Numbered from the stretch's first letter, positions 47,901 to 59,640 are shown. The stretch: 64,000 nt of DNA from Lingula anatina (GCF_001039355.2 NW_019773781.1:165933-229932), one strand, 5' to 3'. Made by a program: numbers and translations. The notes: generated by a model not told the origin, from the letters alone.

Positions 47901-49045
47901 CTCACCAAGTTCTTTAAGGTTAGTCTATCTCTTGAATATATAATTAATAAAATTTATAAATATATACTTGAATAGTAAACCCTTTAATTGTTTTTGTGAT
48001 AGTGAAAATGATAATTTAAAAGCACATTTTTTTTTTCATAACAGTTTTGGATAGAGTGTATCAAGCTAAATTTGCACTCAAGTCAGTATAAATTTATTAA
48101 ATAAATAATTTTGTCTTTGAAAGCCAAAGTTATATATGAATTGTGTTCCTTTAGAGATTTACGAAAAGAAAATGCTGTCATTTAATGTGTGTGCAATAAA
48201 ATTGTAAATACAAAATCAGAAAATTGACGTTGAGTTTCTGTAAAATAACTGTTCTAATCACAATATCCATAGGTGTGGTCAGTATCAGTGAAGGAACAGG
48301 GGGCCACAGCACTGTGGGCGTTAGCTGGGCACACCCACAGACAGCAGAAGTTTATAGCAGAGAGGATAGGTGTTCATCAACTCATTGAGATGTTGTTGTC
48401 TGGGTCTGAGAAGTTACAGTTTGTAGGTATGTGAGATGCTTGAATTAGTTTCTTTTTGTTAATCCTACTACATTTAAAACCAGTAGATGGGAGTATTTCG
48501 TTAGGCATTTGTCTTGGCTATTGTATGTTAATCCACAGTTATTTTGCATTCTATTATAAGGATTTAATTACAAGCTATGAATGAGTTATTTGTTGTGGAA
48601 TTAAAAAAAAAAATAATAAAAAAAACTACGAGTGACTTTTTTGCAGTCATTCCTTATAACTTTCTAGACATTAGCAACATGCAAGGTCTGAAATATTTTA
48701 TGGCAGTAAAATATGACAAAAAATATTTCATGTTGTAACTTATGACAAATATGAAAAGATATATTTGATTTAACACCTTGAGTGAAAGTCATGTTAATAA
48801 ATTATAAGGTTGCCGAGCTGTGATTGCCTTGAGCAGAGAAAACATGGACAACCAGAGCAAGATGACCAATGAAGGCGGCATCTCACCCCTGGTCAGATTG
48901 CTGCGGTCAAACAACACCACAGAGAGGGTGCTGAGACAGGTCATTGAGACCCTGGGAACACTGTGTGTGGGTAAGGTGTCCACTCCAAACACCTTGATCT
49001 CTCTCTTTTTCTTCTCTCTCTCTCACACACACACATACTCTGACA

Positions 49046-49080
<35 letters not shown>

Positions 49081-49198
49081 ACTTCTCCCTTCCTCTCTTT
49101 CTTACTCCCTTTCTTTCTCTCTCTCTCTCTCTATTTCTCTTCCTCTCTTTCTCTCTATTTCACACACACACACTCTCTCTCTGTCTCCCTTTTATTCA

Positions 49199-49239
<41 letters not shown>

Positions 49240-52200
49240 GCATACGCAGACAGACCTATATTTTCTTTTAATTATAAAAAAAAGAAGTATGGGTGACATT
49301 TTCGTTCACTCTTATCATTTATTGATACTTATTTTATTTATCTATTTTAAAGCATTTACTTTTAAAATATTGGCATTGAAACATTGCTTATATCACCCTC
49401 CAGGCGTTGCCCACAGAAACAACAAACTGGTGCAGAAGAAGATAGCAGAAGAAAACGGCATCAGTATCCTTGTGAAGCTCCTGGTGAAGCCTCCGTCTCC
49501 AGACATCCAGGTGGAGGTGGCCAACACGCTGGGATGTATTGTGCTGTGTAACACGGAGAACCAGGAACTGCTGAAGGCAGAGACGGATTTCAAGTTCAAC
49601 TTGCTGCTGGATTTGCTGGTGTCCAAGAAAATGGTAATATTTTATTTTTTTTTTTTTTTTTAATTAAAGATCAGCAAAAACCAGTTCTTACCACTTTTGA
49701 CAGTTTATAAAATTAAAATCAAAAGAGAATATCTCAAAAGGTGCTCCCTGACCCTAAGTCATATCGATTCATTAAATTCTTTAGACACAAAATCTCCTCT
49801 TTAATCACTAGTTGTTCAGTCTCTGCAAAAAATTGAAAACCAAAGAACATTCAGTGTGAAAATTATCTAACATGAGGTATGGCATATTTCAGAATATCCG
49901 CCTGAAGGCAGGCATGGCTCTGGCTGTGTTTGCATTTAACAACACCCCACAGCAGTATAACATCAGAGAGGCAGGAGGCATCAAGTACAGCTGCTTTAAA
50001 GATCTGCTGGAGAGTGACAAGGAGGACTGGCAGGCATTTGCTGCATTCCAGGTACTGGCAAATATTAGGGGGGTTATCTGGGTAAGGTAGGGTGGAAATG
50101 TGGGGCTGGTACAAGGAGGACTGGCAGGCATTTGCTGCATTCCAGGTATGACAGAGAGAGGCAGGGGTTGTCTGGGTAATGTAGGGTGGAGGTGAGGGGC
50201 TGGTACAAGGAGGACTGGCAGGCATTTGCTGCNNNNNNNNNNNNNNNNNNNNNNNNNNNNNNNNNNNNNNNNNNNNNNNNNNNNNNNNNNNNNNNNNNNN
50301 NNNNNNNNNNNNNNNNNNNNNNNNNNNNNNNNNNNNNNNNNNNNNNNNNNNNNNNNNNNNNNNNNNNNNNNNNNNNNNNNNNNNNNNNNNNNNNNNNNNN
50401 NNNNNNNNNAAGGTGGGGTGGAGATGAGAGGGCGGTACAAGGAGGACTGGCAGGCCTTTGCTGCATTCCAGGTATGGCAGAGATTGGGGGTTATCTGGGG
50501 AAGGTGGGGGGGGGTATGGCAGAGAGAGGCAGGGGTTGCCTGGGTAAGGTATATACGTAGGGTGGAGATGAGGGGCTGGTACAAGGAGGACTGGCAGGTG
50601 TTTGCTGCCTTCTAGGTATGACAACACTGGCAAAATAGGGGGATTTACCTGGGGAAGGAGGGGTGGGGACTGTACAACAAGGAGTAATGACATACTTTGC
50701 TGCATTCCAGGTACTGGCAGATAGGGGTGGGGGGGGTGTTGGGAAAAGGAGAGATGGGGTGGTAACACGAGGAGTGGCCAGCATAGAGTGTATGTTGTTC
50801 TTCAGGTATGACAGCACTGGCAGAGATGAGTTTTACCTGGGTAAGGGGGCAGTTGATGGGGGTGAGGGAGCACAAGGTGAATGAAATGGACCAGAGCAGC
50901 CCCATGGAAGGGATTGAATATTGGTCAGAATGAAACATTTTTGTATGGCATCTCATATACAAAATGAGTACCAAGGAAAAGCAATAATACTTATGCCAGT
51001 GAATTCAGTACATATGTCACATTAATTAACTTCTGAATATTTTCCCTCCACAGATTGTGGTTCTGGCCAGAGTGATAGTGGACATAGACCAGGTGACGCT
51101 GACCGCTAGAGGAGTGACCACACTGGTCAGACTGCTGGGGTCACATGAACACAACACGGTCATTCTGGCAGGTATGGCTTTACCTTGACCTTCTTACTTT
51201 CCTACCTTGATCCTATCCAAATTTTATAGATGGAATTTGATCTGCCTTACACCATTTTGAGTCAGTCACTGCACTTACACAATCACAGTCTTGTTCTAAT
51301 TAATTCATCAGCTGGTTGACCTCCATTTTGACCTGTTTATTTCATAAAATGGTTGACTTCTCTCTTTAGCCAATTACTTGACCAAACAGCTTGCCATCTT
51401 GCCTAAGTAACTATGTTTTATCTTGGAGGTATATATATATGTATTATAATCATAATAGCTAGTTTCAAAATTTTACCCTAACCTTCACATGATTTTGACA
51501 TTGCCAATGAATAATTCAAATTTGTTGACATAAATTCCATTGTATCCTGTTCCAAGACTGTCACTGGCCCAGATCTTTACTCACACCTTTTCTTCCCTGT
51601 GTCTTCCAGGCAGCTTCATGGCCAGTCTTGCCCACACTCGCGCAGGGATCCCAGACGCCATGATCACCTCTGGCGCCATCAACCATCTCCTGGAGCACCT
51701 GTTCTCTGACAGCGAAGAGGTCCGTTCGGCCGTTGCCTGTGCTCTGGGGTACCTCTCCTTCAACAAGACAGCAGCGAGGGCGCTACTTGTGGCCTGCAGG
51801 AACCGCCCCAAGTATTACGACCTGCTCATGGACAATATTGGGCTGAATCCAAAGATCAGCGCTGACTTTGTGGATGATTTTAAGCGAGCTAAGCTGGTTG
51901 GACTGCCATCGCAGAGGTACTGTAGTTTGTTCACGAGATGTTTATTTTAATGATGCTTTTACCTTCTATTACTTTACAAAGTTATTCACATGTTTTTTGT
52001 TGAAAAAAAAATGATATATTGATAGCTAGAAAGTCGGAAACTTATCACATTGGACATATTTATTTTATTTTTTTAATGTTATTTTTATTCATTTATTTTT
52101 TTTTTAATTTTTCAGCCTGGAAATTAATGGAGGGCCTCCCATTATTCCTCACAACATTGTGAGAGATGGTGAGTAATTTTTTTTTTTTTTTACAATTTTA

Positions 52201-54693
52201 GATTTATAAATTATTGAAGTTTTTTTTAACAGTTTGAACAATACATTTGTAAGTTATTGAAGTAAATTACATACTTGCAAGTATTTGAACTCATTTATTT
52301 ATTTCAGCTATTGAAACAGTTATATGGATAGTGTGAAAAGGAAAAAACAGTTATTTTATATGAATGATGAGCAAGTTTTAACTTAAATATAATCTCTGTG
52401 AAAAGTTTGATAGAAGTGCATTGAATCTATTTAAAATATTTTTTCATCATCATCTTTTAAATTATCTCGCTCGCTCTCTAAACTACCACATGTACAGGAT
52501 CTAAGCTAAAGAAAAACTTTCGGCCCACTAACTTCTATCGGCCGCCCAATAAAAAGGAGATAAAAGCTGAGCTCGGAACTTGCCGCAGCTTTCCTTTGCT
52601 GCATACTAACATGGCTACTGCTGATGCTGGGTAACATTGTTGATGTTGTCACCAACACGTCGACACTGTTACTGTTATCGTTACACCTCATGGGAGTCAC
52701 AGCACCTTGTAGTGACATTCTGTTGTCTACGTCAGTTTTTTTTTTTTTTTTTTTTAATTTTATTTTTTTTTTGCAAAGTGTCAGGTCACTTATTACCATA
52801 TTACACTATTAAAACCAAAGCACTTCTGACCTTTTATAAATACTGCATTATGATGCCAGAAAATCTGCCACTGGTTAATTTGGACATTTTTCCAATGACA
52901 TACTCTGTTCATGCACTTTTGCTGCTGTCACTGATGGAAACATTGTTGTCAGCTACCCTCTACCAGGGCAAGTGATAGATTTTTTACAGATATACACAGA
53001 TATGTCTCTAGCTAGATAGATGGTCATTTAGGGCTCAACTCACCCTGTTGAGGAATCCCATGTGGAAACAATTATCTCTGCGCGCGCGCCAAAGGCTTTG
53101 TACTTGCTCTGCATGAGCTGAGCTTCACAACGATGTGATAACTGCTCGTTACGCAACCAGTCTAAGGCTGTCACAGAAGAGCAAGTGATTGAAGTCAGAG
53201 TAATTAACTGTCTTGATTGCTGTCACCCAGACTTAGACTGGACCTGCTAGGTGGCAGTGCCTGAGCAGTTATGCAAACAATTATCAGCCATGTAATCAGC
53301 CTTGAGATTTCAGTACAGGGTGAGTTGAGCCCTAAATGACCATCCATCTAGCTAGAGACATATCTGTGAATATCTGTAAAAAAATCTATCACTCGCCCTG
53401 GTAGAGAGTAGTTGTCAGCTACCAAGTATACTACCGTTTTTACCCTTCACAACTTAACAGCACTATGCACTTAACAAAGTTTACATTCCTTTTAACTTAG
53501 TTCAGAGGAAAAAAAAAAGTCCAGTAAGATCTGATTAACTTCAACCATTTCCCAGTGTTGTGAGGTTACAAGAAAGTGGGATTTTTCCACCAGACAGAAC
53601 TGCATCTTTTTCTTTTAAGTTAAAACTGCTTCACATATCTCTGGAAACCATTGTTTCTTCTTATCAACATAAACCTAGCACTCTGTTTTCCCAATTATAA
53701 TCTCACATACATGATATTTCTGACCTCTCCCAGTTAAAGATGTGAACGTTTCCCATATAACCAGTTGTACAATCATTTAAACGCGCTAATACAGGTCAAG
53801 GTTTTGTCATCATTTACGTACATATCAGAGTTAATTGAAAGAAAAATTATTGTTATGGAAGAGGTAGACTCAAGACATAACTTTATTTATAATGACATCA
53901 TGTTAGAACTCAATTAAAATGGTGTGTAAGAACTATCTGCAGACGAAAATTATCAGGTAAGAACCAGGCTCCAGCAGTACATTTAAGTAATTTTAACGTA
54001 AATGAATATTTCAGGAAACAGACCTTACACCACCCACAGCTTCCGTCGCCCTCCCCCAAGTTCCCCGCCATCATCAGTAGGACGCGCCAAATCCGCACCC
54101 GCGCTTCGCAACAGGACCTCGGCCCTTTCGGCAGCGCAAGATGGTGAGCAGTACAATAATTAGTTTTGTGCATAAGTGTTTTTGCTTGTTTAGACTTTAG
54201 TGAACAATTGTTTTTAGTTAATATATGTGATGAAAAATTTTGTGTAAGGATTGTTGATTTTGTTTAAAAGTTGATGAAGTCGTAAATATGAGTTTGGTTT
54301 GTTAGAATTTTGGGTACAGAGTAGAGTAATGAATATGTTAATAGCATTTAATGTTTATGACCACTGATTTGAGTTATTTTTGTCCCTATTATTATTGTTT
54401 CTTTTCATATTTTCACTTTTTGATTATGGAATTAAATTGTATTTGTGTCATATATTTTAGAGAAACAGCAACAGTACCTATAGTTGTTTACCAGCTAGAC
54501 AAGTGCAAGTTGATCTTAACATACAGTTACTGATTTACAATTGCTTACTGTTAGTATCCTTTTTAATTCTGAATTTTAAATCTTTTCAGGAAAATCATTT
54601 TTAAGTAAGCGTAGTGGCTCTCCAGTCTCTCCAGAGAGATCTTCCAAAGCAGTGGGCGCCATGAAAACATCCATTGGTGCCTGGAAAAAATGA
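34600..54693 (+). CDS. ANKAR: Ankyrin and armadillo repeat-containing protein
   Basis: Coding exons: 34,600-35,191; 37,904-38,338; 39,027-39,131; 39,374-39,545; 39,987-40,170; 40,526-40,748; 44,568-44,772; 45,503-45,711; 46,258-46,362; 46,682-47,095; 47,434-47,527; 47,768-47,918; 48,273-48,426; 48,809-48,970; 49,404-49,633; 49,893-50,051; 51,054-51,171; 51,610-51,916; 52,116-52,168; 54,015-54,143; 54,590-54,693. All phases agree, giving 4,305 nt (1,434 aa), close to the vertebrate protein. Residues 1-495 have no named domain. Ankyrin repeats cover about 500-715 (DDQGFYLAHHAAM, GPTPLHLAARCGSLDTA, GWAPVHHAAF, PLLLAAGAGALDCVI). Armadillo repeats cover about 745-1,340 (GVSALVELLKLD, AAATLCNIS, GGIQPLVNLL, EQGATALWALAGHT). 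RAGIPDAM and EEVRSAVACALGYL near the end are characteristic of ANKAR. The C-terminus is a Ser/Pro/Arg-rich tail. Presumed intracellular scaffold; molecular function not established. Confidence 0.92.
36504..36671. mobile_element. Non-autonomous element with CAGGGGCGGAT ends, ANKAR intron 1
   Basis: Starts CAGGGGCGGATCCAGAG, ends AAATCCGCCCCTG, and is flanked by CACTG on both sides (36,499-36,503 and 36,672-36,676). Interior similar to 30,746-30,903. Confidence 0.75.
38360..38578. mobile_element. MITE family 'GATCGATCTA', copy 1 (ANKAR intron 2)
   Basis: Terminal repeats TTTTAGATCGATCTATC and GTAGATCGATCTAATCTC. Interior CCGCGGGGAGTCTCACTA, GTCCCGCCTACTACAAGCTG, GGGGTAATTAACTTTCGTGT. It begins about 20 bp after the exon 2 donor. 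It is the reverse complement of copies at 41.6 kb and 59.6 kb. Confidence 0.8.
41521..41552. repeat. (CA)n microsatellite in ANKAR intron 6
   Basis: Dinucleotide run; another at 41,903-41,935 lies on the other side of the MITE. Confidence 0.8.
41603..41815. mobile_element. MITE family 'GATCGATCTA', copy 2 (ANKAR intron 6)
   Basis: Ends CCCATTTCCATAGATTAGAT and GATCGATCTAAAATCTATGG. The interior matches copy 1 in reverse complement (AGGGAGTTAGGTCGATCT pair, GTAGTAGGCGGGAC, TTAATTACCCCC). No reading frame. Confidence 0.8.
49000..49240. repeat. Long (CT)n/(CA)n pyrimidine-rich tract, ANKAR intron 14
   Basis: About 240 bp of CT dinucleotides with CA islands, ending in CTCTCTCTCAGGCATACG. The AG at its end could act as a decoy acceptor, but the following sequence is not coding in frame; the real acceptor is at 49,403. 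Confidence 0.85.
50016..50850. repeat. ANKAR: Minisatellite of about 94 bp derived from an ANKAR exon end and its donor
   Basis: Units begin ACAAGGAGGACTGGCAGG and include TTTGCTGCATTCCAG/GTAYKRC plus about 55 bp of GT-rich intron (GGGTAAGGTAGGGTGGAGAT). Starts are at about 50,017 (the true exon end), 50,111, 50,205, then the N gap, 50,437, 50,581, 50,676 and 50,770, decaying to the right. The exon genuinely ends at 50,051; later units are intronic. Confidence 0.85.
50233..50409. other. Assembly gap (177 N) inside the minisatellite
   Basis: Flanked on both sides by repeat units, so the number of units is unresolved. Confidence 0.95.
52500..52633 (+). CDS. ANKAR: Alternative ANKAR terminal exon (candidate)
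   Basis: Acceptor CATGTACAG at 52,499, entered in phase 1 after exon 19. It encodes SKLKKNFRPTNFYRPPNKKE and, after AELGTCRSFPLLHT, ends ADAG at an in-frame TAA (52,631-52,633). The only donor-like site (GCTGG/GTAACA) would leave in phase 2, whereas the next exons are in phase 1. The exon is therefore best read as an alternative last exon giving a shorter basic tail. Exon 54,015 can splice directly to exon 19 instead. No poly(A) signal is close by. Confidence 0.45.
52945..53423. mobile_element. Long-arm inverted-repeat element in ANKAR intron 19
   Basis: Arms of about 100 bp: 52,958-53,058 (CTCTACCAGGGCAAGTGATA ... GGGCTCAACTCACCCTG) and 53,318-53,406 (CAGGGTGAGTTGAGCCC ... TATCACTCGCCCTGGTAGAG). 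The 13-mer GTTGTCAGCTACC lies on both sides (52,945-52,957 and 53,411-53,423), a possible target duplication with four extra bases on the right. A partial relative is at 63,355-63,440. Confidence 0.8.
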
Positions 54694-55994
54694 CGACTGT
54701 TAAAATTTTTGACAGTGTAAATATTTAATGAAGACCGGGGAAAGAGACAGATAAAAAAGAACATTGTACAGGCTATTTGTATTATTGTTGGTTTGCTGTG
54801 TGAGAGATGAAGTTGGGCAGGGCTGTAAAGGAATGGGGGGGGGGGGGGGGGAGTGGACTTGAACATTCCCTGATCAGATGAAAATGCTCAGACTTAGTCT
54901 TTTAGATACTGGGGAGGGGGGAGATTTTTGGGGGGGTATAAGATATAATTGCTGTGCTTGCTTTTTTCGATGAAGTACAAAAATAGAACATAAGAAGTTT
55001 GATTTTATAGGGAATAAAACAGCTGTGATGGCCATGGTCAGTTGTGGCAAAAAAGTTTTCCTTTCATCAAAATTATATTTATATGATTATCATCATCATA
55101 TACATGTATTATATTATATGTGTAAGGAGCATTGACAATGAACCATTTTATGACTTTGAAATACAATCCAATTTCCTCAGAGAAAGTAGGCTCCAGTTTT
55201 CCTACATGTGTGTGTATATATATTCCTGGCACTCTTTACTGTACCCCGGGGTAAATAGAGAAGACTGTACACCTAGGCTATGAGAAACGACTCGAGAACA
55301 AGATGCTGTTTATTTGCAGGCTTCTACTGTAGCGTAGTAAGCATTATGTATCTTATCATTAACGTTATAATGGTGTCAACTTATTCAAAGAGCGCAGCTT
55401 GGTGAATTATTTGTAAGTTATTTAATTTTAAATTATGTATATTTTCTATTTTTATTTTATTGCATTGTTTTTATATTTTGTTTGAAGAAGACTTCGACTG
55501 CTTTCCCAAAAAACTGATGTAAATAGGCGTAATCTGACACAGGGTTTATCTTTGTATTGAAGCCTTATATTTTTAACAGAAATGATCATTGCTCAGTTAG
55601 AATATTGTCATAGCAGTTCTGTTGCTTTTTCAAGCTGTATACTACGCTGCATTATACTGTATAGCATATGCTAAACAGGCGACAGTTAAGTTTTTTTTTT
55701 TTTTTTAATTTATTTATATTTTACAATAATGTATATTTTGTGTGCTATTGAGTAGCAAGCTTTATTTTTAGATGTGATATTATGTATGAATACCATCCAT
55801 TTTGTTATAATTTTTTAAAATATTATCTTACGTATGACAGGTTATTAAATACCCAATGCGTTCTCCTCGAGAATGTAAAGCCAACAATGGAAAAAGATGC
55901 TAAGCCGTCCATGTTTGTTAAAGTATAACTCAATGAGATATTACAATTTACGTATATATTTACGAAGAACAGAAGACACATTGCGTTTTATTAC

Positions 55995-56000
55995 AATAAA
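55995..56000 (+). terminator. ANKAR: ANKAR poly(A) signal (distal)
   Basis: AATAAA followed by a GT-rich stretch, about 1.3 kb after the stop codon. A proximal AATAAA is at 55,012-55,017. The 3'UTR between them has a poly-G run at 54,836-54,851 and no coding potential. Confidence 0.55.
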
Positions 56001-56149
56001 GTGTTTCTTGTAATGCATAGTTTCTGTTCACACTGTTGGGTCATCTCTCTCTTTCTCTTTTGCTCTCAACATTAAACTATATTAAAGATATGTTGTCACC
56101 CTTCGCCCAAAACTCCTCATTTACTGCCTTACGTACATTCTTTTGGGTA

Positions 56150-56665
56150 ATAGATAGATCGTCAGTGTTCAGTGACTCAGTTAATTAACATTTAGACATA
56201 CATCATCTTACGGGTGACGTCATAATTGCGATTTTTGGGTAAAAACTGAAAAACCCGTTTCTCAAATTTTGCATTTACCTGAGCTCCGACGATAATCGTT
56301 TCAACGCTGATTTAATGACACCAATTAGTACTCCAAAATCCTGCCAGCGATTTATCTTAAAATAATAGTTCAGATTATATCGTTGATAGAGCAAAACAGT
56401 GCCTCTGTGCAGTGAAAATCTGTAACTAAGAGCTCATAACTCCACCACAAAAACATTTAAACCAAAATGACGGCACGGGATTGTAGCCTATTCACTTGTG
56501 GCCAACTCTGCCAATTTTCGTGATAAAATCTTGTCAGTCAGGGATGAAGTTACGCCCCATACCGATTGCTATCCCACCTCAAAATAGAAAAGTGTTAAAT
56601 AGACGAATAAAGATTTGAGTTGCCTATGCTTATACATTGCAACGAGAATAATAAACGCCGACATA
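56150..56665. repeat. Dispersed repeat, inverted partner of 9.25-9.75 kb
   Basis: See the landmarks given for 9,250-9,750. This copy runs in the opposite orientation and contains ATCTTACGGGTGACGTCATA and GATTGCTATCCCACCTC. Confidence 0.65.
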
Positions 56666-56879
56666 TATAAATTTGACATTTGATGTGGGGGTTTTGGGTA
56701 TATGTTTGGGGTAGTTCACTATAGCATGCTATGACCAAAAACCAGTGTTTCATGGAGAAATTGCCAAGCTCAAGATTTCTGCAATGTCATAAATATTTAA
56801 AAATCTATATTAAAAAAAGTAATTAGGCAGCCGCTACCAAAGTACAGCTAACCTTAGATAAATATAAAGGGCATAATTT

Positions 56880-57175
56880 GCCACTATGATCGGGTCTCTG
56901 GGCCTTCCTTCCTTTTTGAGATAACGGAAACAAACCTTTTTTGAGCCCGTTTGGCCATTAGCGAATTTGACCTTGACCTACTTACATAAAAGTAGGTCAT
57001 TATCTGTGGATTTGGCTCAGTATCATTGACCATAAGGCCCTTAGCCATATGGCTTATACTTTAGGCCTAATGGCAATTTCAAATTTTACAAATGTTGCCT
57101 TTAAAAGCCCCTGTGACCTTGAAAAGTAGGTCAAGGTCACTGAAACTTGGTCTATGGCATATTCTTACCATGGGC
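56880..57175. repeat. TGACCTTGACCT-type repeat segment
   Basis: Contains TTTGACCTTGACCTACTT and GTGACCTTGAAAAGTAGGTC followed by AAGGTCAC, nuclear-receptor half-site-like words that are common in molluscan repetitive DNA. A short relative lies near 61,180-61,210. I read these as repeat sequence, not as regulatory sites. Confidence 0.5.
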
Positions 57176-57222
57176 TACCTATGTAAATTATTTCAGATTT
57201 TTTGCGAAAAAAAACGCGCGGA

Positions 57223-57257
<35 letters not shown>

Positions 57258-57558
57258 CAAAAACAATAGTATTCCTCTATGGGGAATCCTAAAAATAAAC
57301 CCCCGACCATACTCCCTACCCACTGTTTAAGATGTAGATCTACACATGTTACGAAGGTTGTCATCACAAAGCTGTGATAATTGCAGTCATTTGTACTTTC
57401 AGTCCCATTAACTGCATTTTAAGCTAATAAAATTTAACTGACAGCAGTCACTTGGGAAATTTATATGTTGCTTTATAAATTTATTTAGATTAATCATGAA
57501 ATAAAAATCCTATGCAGTACGTACAGTAGTTTCTTGAAGCTGATCGAATAGAATATGC

Positions 57559-58449
57559 TAAAGTCTCGGTCACAACTGGACGCACGAATTTTAGGATCGT
57601 ATGGCCTCTGCGAATTTTGGGTGCAGCGGAGGTCGTGGAGTTCGTACAGGTAGAGGAAAGTTTGCAATGGAAGGCGCAAGCCTGCCTTATGAGTCGCAGG
57701 GTCCACGTGAGAAGCAGGGACGCTACTTGCAAGGTACGATGTACTCATTTCATGAGTTTGTCTTGCTACCTGCGTACGTGGCACGCACTCACCATTTATG
57801 AAGATAATACTACGCACGACGAAAGTAATTTCCTTTTGTTTCACACTTGCCTCACACGCTTGTATTGACGTACTGACCACGTAAGTCATTTTTGCCTCCT
57901 GTTCCCCCTTCTTTCTTTCCCCCTTCCTTCTTTTCTGTTCTCTTAGCTTCTTTCCCTTGCTTTTTGGAGGCATATTACAAGCAGATTGAGCAAATTTCGA
58001 ATTTTTTGAAATGTTGTACACGAGGCACAAGCGACGTTATTTGTCGAGACACGAGCGTGATCGTGAGCACGTCTTTTATACTCCTGGCGTGGGGACAACG
58101 CACTTCCGCCGTGCTTTCGACTTTGCTTTTTAGCTGTGAGGGCGTACTCAACACGCAAAGGACACTTTCTCCTTCATTGTTTTCGACGTGCGTCTTGGAC
58201 CACGCACGGCTCACTTGCATATTTCTCGCAAACTCCTTGCAAGTGGAACAAGTTACGTTTGCGGCCTCGCTGTTCGCATATTATTCGTAAAATCTTTTGA
58301 ACGTGTCCAACATCCTCCGTACGTGCTTACTTGCTGTCTGCGAATTCCAAATTTCGCAAGAAGAACTTGCGCGGCACGTGAGATTCTACGCAAAATTTGG
58401 TCGTAAACAGGTCGTAAAAGCCAGTACGTACGGTTGTGACCGAGGCTTA
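57559..58449. mobile_element. Inverted-repeat transposon, 890 bp
   Basis: Ends AAGTCTCGGTCACAACTGG and TACGGTTGTGACCGAGGCTT are inverted repeats. The open frames inside (on both strands) are overlapping and share no transposase motif. Related sequence: window start 1-75 and 63,685-64,000. Confidence 0.65.
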
Positions 58450-59090
58450 ACATGCACAGGGCACCTATCCCGGTGTCACGTGTACGGTTCGTTCTGCGTG
58501 AACCATCCGTCCTGACCGATGGTGATGGTTCACGCAGCAGACGCGTGTATGAGCCGTTCCGTGAATGATCCGTTGTTATTCACCTGCAGTGTTATATTCG
58601 GCTAGTTCATTTTCTACCTCATTATATATTTACTATTATGAGGATAATTAATGTGTTAATTGATGATTTTGATAGAGAGTCAGCATCAAGTTACAGTTCG
58701 ACGCATGGATGAACCTACCGTGGACGGGCCGTCGTTATTCAGCTGTTGGCCTACTACAAGTATTTTGTATTGATTTTGCTAGGCGTCATGATATGACCAC
58801 CAGAGGGAAATCGCGGTAGAGGTGAACATCTATAAGATATGAATACTTCTTAAGATTTTGTTTGAATTAGCAGCATGTTCTCAACAGTGAATGTTTATTA
58901 AAGTCTAAGAATGTATTGATGACTCGATCGAGACAGACTACACGCCGCAAGTCTCTCTGATTTGCCTGCGCTTCGTGCGCATGAGCAGAACAGATGGTTA
59001 ACACACCGAACGATTCATGCCACACCGGTCTAAACCCCTTTCACCCCCCCCCCCATCCCACAACAATGTTAAAAATAACAAAACAGTACC
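58450..59090. other. Intergenic, one small hairpin
   Basis: CTGCGTGAACCATC and GATGGTTCACGCAG (about 58,494-58,538) form an inverted repeat. Nothing else recognised apart from a C-run at 59,045-59,054. Confidence 0.5.
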
Positions 59091-59092
59091 TG

Positions 59093-59530
59093 CAGTTAAT
59101 CACCTCTTTACGTCAGCCCAGAATTTTAAAACACAGTTCTTTTTATTCCACAGTACCATAACTGTAGACGTAATGACAGTAAAGGTTATTCTATAGTCAC
59201 CATAAGGGTTACCACCTTTTTATATGGACGTTTTGGGGCATTCACATATTGATCCTGTATTAATCCTTTATCCACATATTGATTTTGCTCATTGTTATAC
59301 AGCGAGTGCAGACAATGCAGTTTATATTGTATTATTGCAGTCACAGTGTCTGTCCTCGAACAAAATAGGTAGCGTGCTATTGTGCTGGACTTTTCTACGG
59401 GTTAAATAAACAAGGTGTTCATATAAAACCGGTTTACACTATACGTATTAGTTAGTACATCTACAGGAGTCTGTAAGCTGGTCAAAGAAAAAAGGTATGT
59501 ATGATAACTATTGTTTATGGATTTTCTTTA
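59093..59530. repeat. Dispersed repeat, inverted partner of 25.37-25.81 kb
   Basis: Begins CAGTTAATCACCT and contains CTGTCCTCGAACAAAATAGG and CAGGAGTCTGTAAGCTGGTC. No frame with recognisable product. Confidence 0.65.
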
Positions 59531-59640
59531 TACCCCCGTCAAACTAGAGGCGAAATGAGCAAGAACGCCGTCGGAAAGACAATTATTTGTGTGTTCCTGG
59601 AAATTCGAACAACAGATAGTAAGAATGACACAACAGTCTA

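Noticed and set aside
49863-50768. Long minus-strand open frame of 301 codons
   Set aside because: It is antisense to ANKAR exon 16 and the minisatellite, includes 177 N bases, and its Pro-rich repeats simply mirror the array.
56930-57145. TGACCT half-sites as nuclear receptor response elements
   Set aside because: They sit in a repetitive segment of a kind widespread in molluscan DNA and have no gene start nearby.
57494-58030. Minus-strand open frame of 178 codons
   Set aside because: It overlaps the end of an inverted-repeat transposon, competes with several overlapping frames on both strands, and has no recognisable domain.
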